Shown piece by piece: positions 56,841 through 61,975 of a stretch of 61,975 bases of DNA. Made by a program: the position numbers and the translations under genes. Within the stretch, counting starts at the first letter, position 1. Each line of letters begins with the position of its first letter. The stretch comes from Oscillospiraceae bacterium (lineage in GTDB: Bacteria; Bacillota; Clostridia; Oscillospirales; CAG-272), in contig SVTQ01000011.1 of the NCBI GenBank assembly GCA_015063695.1, forward strand, positions 1-61,975, written 5' to 3'. The notes beneath the pieces were generated by a model. That model searched no databases and was not told where the DNA came from. It saw only the letters and a program-made list of their open reading frames with translations.

Positions 56841-59588
56841 ATGGCAACAAACAAAAAATACAAAGTTACAAATTCAAACACAAAAAAGAGCGCGGGTGCT
56901 TCAAAAAAGAAAACGGGAAAGGCCACGGAGAAGCAGAGACAGCTTCCCGAGACCACGGTTCAGTTAAAGTCTTTCGTTCCCTTTATTCTTATCATCGCCG
57001 CAGTGCTCATAACACTCTCCTTCTTTATTAAGGATTTCGGAGTTGTGGGTAATTTTATCAGAGATAATCTGCTTTTCGGTATCTTTTCGAGAGCGGCTTA
57101 TCTTCTTCCCATACTGCTTGTGATATGCGCGGTGGTCATGTTCACCGAGTATGAGTTGAAGGCGGCACGCGCCCGTCTTATCTGTACGGCAGTCATATTC
57201 GTTCTTCTTTCGGCAGTTCTTCACGTGTTCTTTGCCGCAGAGGGAACCGTTTCCGTGATAAACCCCATCGTTCACTATAAGAACGGTGTTCAGGGTGTGG
57301 GCGGCGGATTTCTCGGAGGATTTGTGGGAGCTCTTATGGTCAAGTGCTTCAGCGAGATCGGAGCCGTAATAATTGCCCTTGCCGCTGTACTTATCCTTGT
57401 ACTTGTGGTAGTGGGTAAAACTCCGAAGGAAGTGGTCGAGGACGTTTCATATCAGCATTCCATCAACCGCGAAAAGCGTATTGCCGCTAAGATGGAAGCT
57501 GACAAGGAGGCTGAGTACAGAGCAGAGCAGAGACGTATTGAGAGAGAAGAGAGACTGAGAGAGGCAGAGGCGGCACGCGCACGTCTTGAAGCTGAAATAA
57601 CGGGTGTTCCCTTTGAAGAGGACGAGCCCGAGGTCCCCGTAAAAAAGAAAAGATCCAAGGGAGATAATGATATTCCTCCTGCCGACGTAAAGAGAAAGCT
57701 TGAACTTGACCCCGATATCACCGCAGGAGACTACGAGGAAGAGGAAACTCAGCTTCAGATAACGGATGCTCCCGACCTTGCCGCATTTGACGAGGCTATG
57801 GCAGAGGCAGAAGCAGAGGAAGTCTCCGAAAACGAAAAGGTTCTTGAGCCCGAATTCGTAGCTGACGAAGGCGGAATCGAGGACGATATGGTATCCGTAT
57901 TTGAAGATCCCGAGGATGAAGAGGTCATCCGCAAGCTTTCAAGATACTATCTCGGAGAGGACGGCTTCGGTGACGAGGGACTGAAAATTTCCGAAAAGGA
58001 TATTGACACCGCTGAGTCCGAAGCTTTCGGTGAGCTCGAAGAGGCTCCTTCGGAAGAGCCTGCATATAAATTTCCCGATATTGACCTTCTCATAGCTCCT
58101 GCCGACGGAAAGAAAGTGGATAGAAGCCGTGAGATAAAGGAGAAGGAAGAGCAGCTTATCCAGACCCTCGAAAGATTTAACGTTCATACAAAATCCGCAG
58201 GTGCACCCTCCGTCGGCCCCACCATTACAAGATACGAGCTTCGTCCCGATCCCGGCACGAGAGTAAGCTCCATTGTAAAGCTTGTGGACGATATTGCTCT
58301 CAGCTTTGCGACCTCGGGTGTCAGAATTGAAGCGCCCATCCCCGGCAAGTCCGCCGTAGGTATCGAAGTTCCCAACAGCACGAGAGAGGTTGTAAATCTC
58401 CGCGCTCTTATTGATACGGATGCTTTCAGAAATGCTGAGAGCAGACTTAACGTTGCCCTCGGCGCTGACGTTGCGGGCGAGCCCGTTTATCTTGACATTC
58501 CCAAGATGCCCCACCTTCTTATTGCAGGTGCGACGGGTATGGGTAAATCCGTTTGTATCAACTGCCTTCTCATAAGTATTCTTTATAAGGCATCTCCCGA
58601 TGAGGTTAAGCTTATCCTTATCGACCCCAAAAAGGTTGAATTCAGCATGTACGGCGACCTGCCTCACCTGCTCGTTCCCGTAGTGAGCGATCCCAAGAAG
58701 GCGGCAGGTGCCCTCTCCTGGGCGGTAAACGAAATGGAACGCCGTTTCGGTCTTATCGACGAGGAGGGTGTCCGTAACATCTTCGGCTACAACCGTGCCG
58801 TTGAAAACGATCCTCATAAGGAAAAGCTTCCCGAAATAGTTATTATTATCGACGAGCTTGCCGACCTTATGATGACTGCCGCTGACAGCGTTGAAGACTC
58901 TATCTGCCGTCTCGCTCAGAAGGCGAGAGCCGCAGGTATGCATCTTATTATCGGTACTCAGCGTCCTTCCGTTGACGTTATTACGGGTACCATCAAGGGT
59001 AACATTCCTTCGAGAATTGCCTGCACCGTTGCTTCTCAGGTCGACTCGAGAACCATTATCGACATGGGCGGTGCCGAAAAGCTTATCGGTAAGGGCGACA
59101 TGCTTTACAGCCCCGTTTCCGCGACGAAGCCCATCAGAGTTCAGGGCGCATTCGTTTCCGACGAAGAGGTTGAACGTGTGGTTACTTTCATTAAAACTGA
59201 AAACGCAAACAAGGATGCAGGCTACAGCAGTGACGTTATTACTCAGATAGAAACAGAGGCGGCAAAGTGTACCGCCAAGAAGAAGGGTCAGTCCGCGGCG
59301 GCTGTTGAAGCAGTCAGCGGCGGAGAGGATGAGGACCCCATGTTCTGGAAGGCGGTTGAGATCGCCATTGACAGCGGCAAGATATCAACCTCCCTTATTC
59401 AGAGAAAATGCTCTCTCGGTTTCGGCAGAGCCGCAAAGCTTATTGACCGCATGGAAAACCTTGGTTACGTAAGCGCGCCCGACGGACAGAAGCCGAGACA
59501 GGTCCTTATTACGAGAGAACAGTACGAAACTATCAGAATGGGCGTTTCCGACACCGGCAGTGCAGAGGACGAGGACATTCCGTTCTGA
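56841..59588 (+). CDS. ftsK: DNA translocase FtsK/SpoIIIE
   Basis: A 915-residue hexameric pump that clears DNA from the division septum. Lys-rich head, four membrane helices (about 45-205), an acidic coiled-coil linker (about 210-430), the FtsK alpha domain, the motor with Walker A LIAGATGMGKSVCINCL near residue 560-575 and Walker B VIIIDELADLM, the QRPSVDVITGTIKGN stretch, and a C-terminal winged-helix gamma domain (KISTSLIQRKCSLGFGRA) that reads orienting sequences. ATG 56841 follows AAAGGA; an open frame reaches further upstream without support. It is the only FtsK-type protein in the window. Confidence 0.96.
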   Translation: MATNKKYKVTNSNTKKSAGASKKKTGKATEKQRQLPETTVQLKSFVPFILIIAAVLITLSFFIKDFGVVGNFIRDNLLFGIFSRAAYLLPILLVICAVVMFTEYELKAARARLICTAVIFVLLSAVLHVFFAAEGTVSVINPIVHYKNGVQGVGGGFLGGFVGALMVKCFSEIGAVIIALAAVLILVLVVVGKTPKEVVEDVSYQHSINREKRIAAKMEADKEAEYRAEQRRIEREERLREAEAARARLEAEITGVPFEEDEPEVPVKKKRSKGDNDIPPADVKRKLELDPDITAGDYEEEETQLQITDAPDLAAFDEAMAEAEAEEVSENEKVLEPEFVADEGGIEDDMVSVFEDPEDEEVIRKLSRYYLGEDGFGDEGLKISEKDIDTAESEAFGELEEAPSEEPAYKFPDIDLLIAPADGKKVDRSREIKEKEEQLIQTLERFNVHTKSAGAPSVGPTITRYELRPDPGTRVSSIVKLVDDIALSFATSGVRIEAPIPGKSAVGIEVPNSTREVVNLRALIDTDAFRNAESRLNVALGADVAGEPVYLDIPKMPHLLIAGATGMGKSVCINCLLISILYKASPDEVKLILIDPKKVEFSMYGDLPHLLVPVVSDPKKAAGALSWAVNEMERRFGLIDEEGVRNIFGYNRAVENDPHKEKLPEIVIIIDELADLMMTAADSVEDSICRLAQKARAAGMHLIIGTQRPSVDVITGTIKGNIPSRIACTVASQVDSRTIIDMGGAEKLIGKGDMLYSPVSATKPIRVQGAFVSDEEVERVVTFIKTENANKDAGYSSDVITQIETEAAKCTAKKKGQSAAAVEAVSGGEDEDPMFWKAVEIAIDSGKISTSLIQRKCSLGFGRAAKLIDRMENLGYVSAPDGQKPRQVLITREQYETIRMGVSDTGSAEDEDIPF

Positions 59589-59618
59589 TAAATTAAAAAC
59601 AGAAAGAAGGAGATCACC

Positions 59619-60281
59619 ATGGGTATACTCATAGCCATTGAAGGCCTTGACGGCGCAGGGAAGAATACCCAGAGCGACAGATTGCTCGAGTACCTCTCTG
59701 CCAAAGGAAAAAAAGTTAAAAAGGTGAGCTTTCCCGACTATGAAAACAAAAGCTCCACCCTTGTAAAGATGTATCTTGACGGTGAGCTCGGTGACTCTCC
59801 CGACGATACGAATGCTTATGCCGCAAGCACCTTTTTCGCCTGCGACAGATACGTGCACTACGTCACAAACTGGAAGAAATTCCTTGAGGACGAGGATGCC
59901 GTAGTTATTGCAAACAGATATACTACCGCAAACGCTTATCATCAGCTCTCCAAGATGCCGAAGGAAGAGTGGGATGCTTTTCTTACGTGGCTCTGGGATT
60001 TTGAGTTCGGAAAGCTCGGCCTTCCCGAGCCCGACCGCGTTATCTGCTTTGCCGTTCCTCCCGAAATTTCAATATCCAATATTGAAAAGCGCTGCAGTGA
60101 GCAGAATGTGAAAAAAGACATTCACGAGGCGGATGCCGATTATCTGAACCGCTCCTACGAGGCCGCATATTTTGCCGCCGAAAAGCTTGGCTGGAGCATG
60201 GTTGAATGTGTTAAGGACGGAAAACAGCAGTCCATCGAAGAAATTTTCGAGACCGTTCTTGACGTAACGGGTCTCAGATAA
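59619..60281 (+). CDS. tmk: Thymidylate kinase-like protein
   Basis: A 220-residue nucleoside-monophosphate kinase. It begins LIAIEGLDGAGKNTQSDRLLEYL, then VSFPDYEN, ACDRYVHYVTNW, VVIANRYTTANAYHQ (the DR-like motif here NRY) and VICFAVPPEISI. It should phosphorylate dTMP to dTDP and so complete the salvage route begun by Tdk. The P-loop has Asn after the Lys (GKNT) where Ser or Thr is usual. AAGGAG ribosome site, 30 bases after ftsK. Confidence 0.88.
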   Translation: MGILIAIEGLDGAGKNTQSDRLLEYLSAKGKKVKKVSFPDYENKSSTLVKMYLDGELGDSPDDTNAYAASTFFACDRYVHYVTNWKKFLEDEDAVVIANRYTTANAYHQLSKMPKEEWDAFLTWLWDFEFGKLGLPEPDRVICFAVPPEISISNIEKRCSEQNVKKDIHEADADYLNRSYEAAYFAAEKLGWSMVECVKDGKQQSIEEIFETVLDVTGLR

Positions 60282-60413
60282 GACGTTCCGTCGTCCGACG
60301 GACTTCCGCGACAGAAACGTTTTCGGGTCTTTCTAAAGTGTTTTTCAGATATTTCCAAAATAATATAATGGAGTTGCCGGGGCTTCCGCCTCGTGTGACG
60401 AAAGGAGTTACTT

Positions 60414-60962
60414 ATGGTTTATGTATTTTTAGCAGACGGATTTGAAGAGATCGAAGCCCTCACTCCCGTTGACCTTCTCAGAAGAGTGGGAGTGGAGGTT
60501 AAGACCGTGGGCGTGACGGGTGCTGAGGTCACAGGCTCTCACGGTATTACCATAAAGGCGGATATTACGGCTGAGTGCGCCGAGAGCGAGCTTGCATCCT
60601 GCGAGCTTGAAATGATAGTTCTTCCCGGCGGTATGCCCGGAAGCACAAATCTTGACGCGTCACCAACTGTTGAAAAGTTTATTGAAGCGGCAGAGAAGAG
60701 CGATGCTTATATCGCGGCTATCTGCGCGGCTCCCATGATACTCGGAAAAAGAGGTCTTCTTAAGGGGCGCGATGCTACCTGCTACCCCGGCTTTGAAGAG
60801 TACCTTGAGGGAGCAAAGGTCTATGATGCCGCAGTTGTTGTTGACGGCAAATACGTAACGTCCAATGGAATGGGCTCTGCCCTTGATTTCGCACTTCAGC
60901 TTGTTGAGCTTTTGAAAGGTCAGGCCGAAAGTGAAAAATTGGCCGATGCGGTGATGGCATGA
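60414..60962 (+). CDS. DJ-1/PfpI family protein
   Basis: A 182-residue flavodoxin-like protein: FLADGFEEIEALTPVDLLRRVG at the start with the conserved Glu, the reactive Cys in IAAICAAPMILG (nucleophile elbow, residue about 103) and a late SNGMGSALDFALQLVELL. It is closest to the ThiJ/DJ-1 (YajL-like) branch, for which protein or nucleotide deglycation and chaperone roles have been proposed. The preceding 130 bases hold a TATAAT at 60364-60369 with a poor -35. It overlaps the next gene by 4 bases. Confidence 0.9.
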   Translation: MVYVFLADGFEEIEALTPVDLLRRVGVEVKTVGVTGAEVTGSHGITIKADITAECAESELASCELEMIVLPGGMPGSTNLDASPTVEKFIEAAEKSDAYIAAICAAPMILGKRGLLKGRDATCYPGFEEYLEGAKVYDAAVVVDGKYVTSNGMGSALDFALQLVELLKGQAESEKLADAVMA

Positions 60963-61549
60963 CCACCGTAAAGAAAATTAAAGACGAAACGAGAAAGGTG
61001 TATCTTGAGAAGAGAACGTCCATGGACCCCGAGCTGAAACGCAAAAGGGACAAAAAGATATGTGACGTTGCAACTTCTCTTGCAAGCTACAGATATGCCG
61101 ACTACGTGCTTCTCTATGCTCCTCTTGACGGGGAGATAGATATTATGCCCGTGGCTGAGGATGCCCTTTCCAAGGGCAAAAAGATCGCTTTTCCCAGGTG
61201 CAACAAAGAAGACCACACCATGGACTTTCACATCGTGTCCTCTCTTGACGAGCTAAGTGTGGACTCCTATGGGATAAGAGAGCCCTCGGCTGACGCACCG
61301 GTTTTTGACCTTAAAAACTGTTATTCAAGCATGATATGCTTTGTGCCTGCTCTTATTTATGACAAAAAAGGATACAGACTCGGTTACGGAAAAGGCTTTT
61401 ACGACAGATATCTTTCTTCCGTAAAGGGTAACATTATAGGTGTGGTGTACAGTGATTTTATTGTACCCTCGGTGCCTCGCGGAAAATTTGACGTAAGTCT
61501 GAGTATTCTTCTTACCGAAAAAGGTGTGGTAGTTACAAGTGAAAATTAA
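60959..61549 (+). CDS. 5-formyltetrahydrofolate cyclo-ligase
   Basis: A 196-residue enzyme converting 5-formyl-THF to 5,10-methenyl-THF with ATP. KDETRKVYLEKRTSM at the start, YVLLYAPLDGEIDIMPV, and the ATP/folate signature RLGYGKGFYDRYLS near residue 140-153 (GYGKGYYD type). ATGA overlap with the DJ-1 gene. The 3' end overlaps the next gene. Confidence 0.93.
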   Translation: MTTVKKIKDETRKVYLEKRTSMDPELKRKRDKKICDVATSLASYRYADYVLLYAPLDGEIDIMPVAEDALSKGKKIAFPRCNKEDHTMDFHIVSSLDELSVDSYGIREPSADAPVFDLKNCYSSMICFVPALIYDKKGYRLGYGKGFYDRYLSSVKGNIIGVVYSDFIVPSVPRGKFDVSLSILLTEKGVVVTSEN

Positions 61550-61975
61550 AAACGTACACGGAGCGGCTATTCTGCTGTTTGTTATTACTGCCGCGCTTAT
61601 CGCTGTGGAGTTTGTTGACATAACTCTCTTTGCGGCTGACGACGGCGGCTACCTTTCAATGATAGTGCTCCAGATATTGATATTCGGTCTTCCTGCGGTA
61701 TTCTATGCCCGTCTTAGAGGCAGGAAGTTCCTCTCTCATCTCAGAATAAGACCGCCAAAGGTCCATGATATACCTCTTCTTATTTATGCCCTCGGACTTA
61801 TGGTCTCGGGAGGCGCCCTCATTTGCTTTTTCATGTACAGATTTTTCCCCGAGGCTTTCGCATCCTCATCTCCTGCTACGGTGCTTTCGGACAGTGTGGG
61901 TTCAAGCGTCGTTCAGGGCCTTTACGCAGTGATCGCCGCCGCTGTGGTTCCCGCATTTGTTGAGGAATTTCTGTT
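61539..61975 (+). CDS. CPBP-family intramembrane metalloprotease, cut by the window end
   Basis: The first 145 residues of a membrane protein starting GTG at 61539, overlapping the cyclo-ligase gene by 11 bases. Helices at about 5-28, 37-58, 75-98 and 125-140. The last visible residues, AAAVVPAFVEEFL, are the start of the EExxxR motif of the CPBP (CAAX protease and bacteriocin processing) family, whose paired Glu bind zinc. The remainder lies outside the window, so the second and third motifs cannot be checked. Confidence 0.8.
   Translation, partial: MKIKNVHGAAILLFVITAALIAVEFVDITLFAADDGGYLSMIVLQILIFGLPAVFYARLRGRKFLSHLRIRPPKVHDIPLLIYALGLMVSGGALICFFMYRFFPEAFASSSPATVLSDSVGSSVVQGLYAVIAAAVVPAFVEEFL

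Noticed and set aside
57939..58943. A 334-codon frame opposite ftsK
   Set aside because: Lies wholly inside the motor domain of ftsK on the other strand; no start signals or motifs.

Overview
The window is chromosomal DNA of an anaerobic Gram-positive bacterium of the class Clostridia, most like the uncultured gut or rumen members of the Oscillospirales/Ruminococcaceae. This rests on gene content: an Rnf complex in the clostridial order CDGEAB, a DUF896 protein, a teichoic-acid cluster, a SpoIIIE/FtsK translocase, a glycyl radical enzyme and dockerin-bearing secreted proteins. No phylogenetic marker search could be run. Most genes have AGGAGG-type ribosome sites. Many promoters read as TTGnnn-17-TATAAT, so housekeeping sigma transcription dominates. 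No transposase, integrase, phage gene, rRNA or CRISPR array is visible.

Layout. 1-6.9 kb: M14 peptidase, a membrane protein, a doubly anchored trigger-factor-like protein, a muramoyl-alanine amidase, radA and a cytosolic nucleoside-hydrolase-like enzyme. 7-13 kb: the rnfCDGEAB operon (ferredoxin:NAD+ oxidoreductase, ion-pumping). 13-20 kb: phosphopantetheinyl transferase, cytidylate-kinase-like protein, TagA-type glycosyltransferase, acyl carrier protein, then a reverse-strand operon radC-methyltransferase-nadE and an AlkD-type protein. 20-26 kb: nucleoside salvage operon tdk-deoC-deoD-deoB-cdd-pdp-udk. 26-30 kb: two large secreted peptidoglycan hydrolases with SH3, InlB-like and dockerin modules. 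30.7-32.5 kb: a gene-poor stretch holding a candidate ~740-nt structured RNA with its own promoter and tandem terminators, arrays of tiny hairpins, a degenerate tRNA-like piece and a tRNA-Arg(CCG). 32.5-39 kb: a glycyl radical enzyme of unknown reaction, an ion transporter, and a secreted dockerin/nucleoside-hydrolase fusion. 39-47 kb: tsaE-tsaB-rpiB, the reverse-strand cluster tagD-tagF-flippase-DUF896, then a SecB-like protein, recG and barstar. 47-55.5 kb: two-component system, HtrA protease, VanY-type carboxypeptidase, and rpsO-pnp with a long hairpin between them. 56-62 kb: two half-size TauE genes, ftsK, tmk, a DJ-1 protein, a formyl-THF cyclo-ligase and a truncated CPBP protease.

The strongest leads for new biology are the candidate large RNA at 31.1-31.8 kb, the conserved-linker/variable-stem hairpin arrays beside the tRNA, the A19-U56 exchange in tRNA-Arg, the glycyl radical enzyme with Cys-Asn-Gln instead of Cys-x-Glu, and the dockerin/nucleoside-hydrolase fusion.
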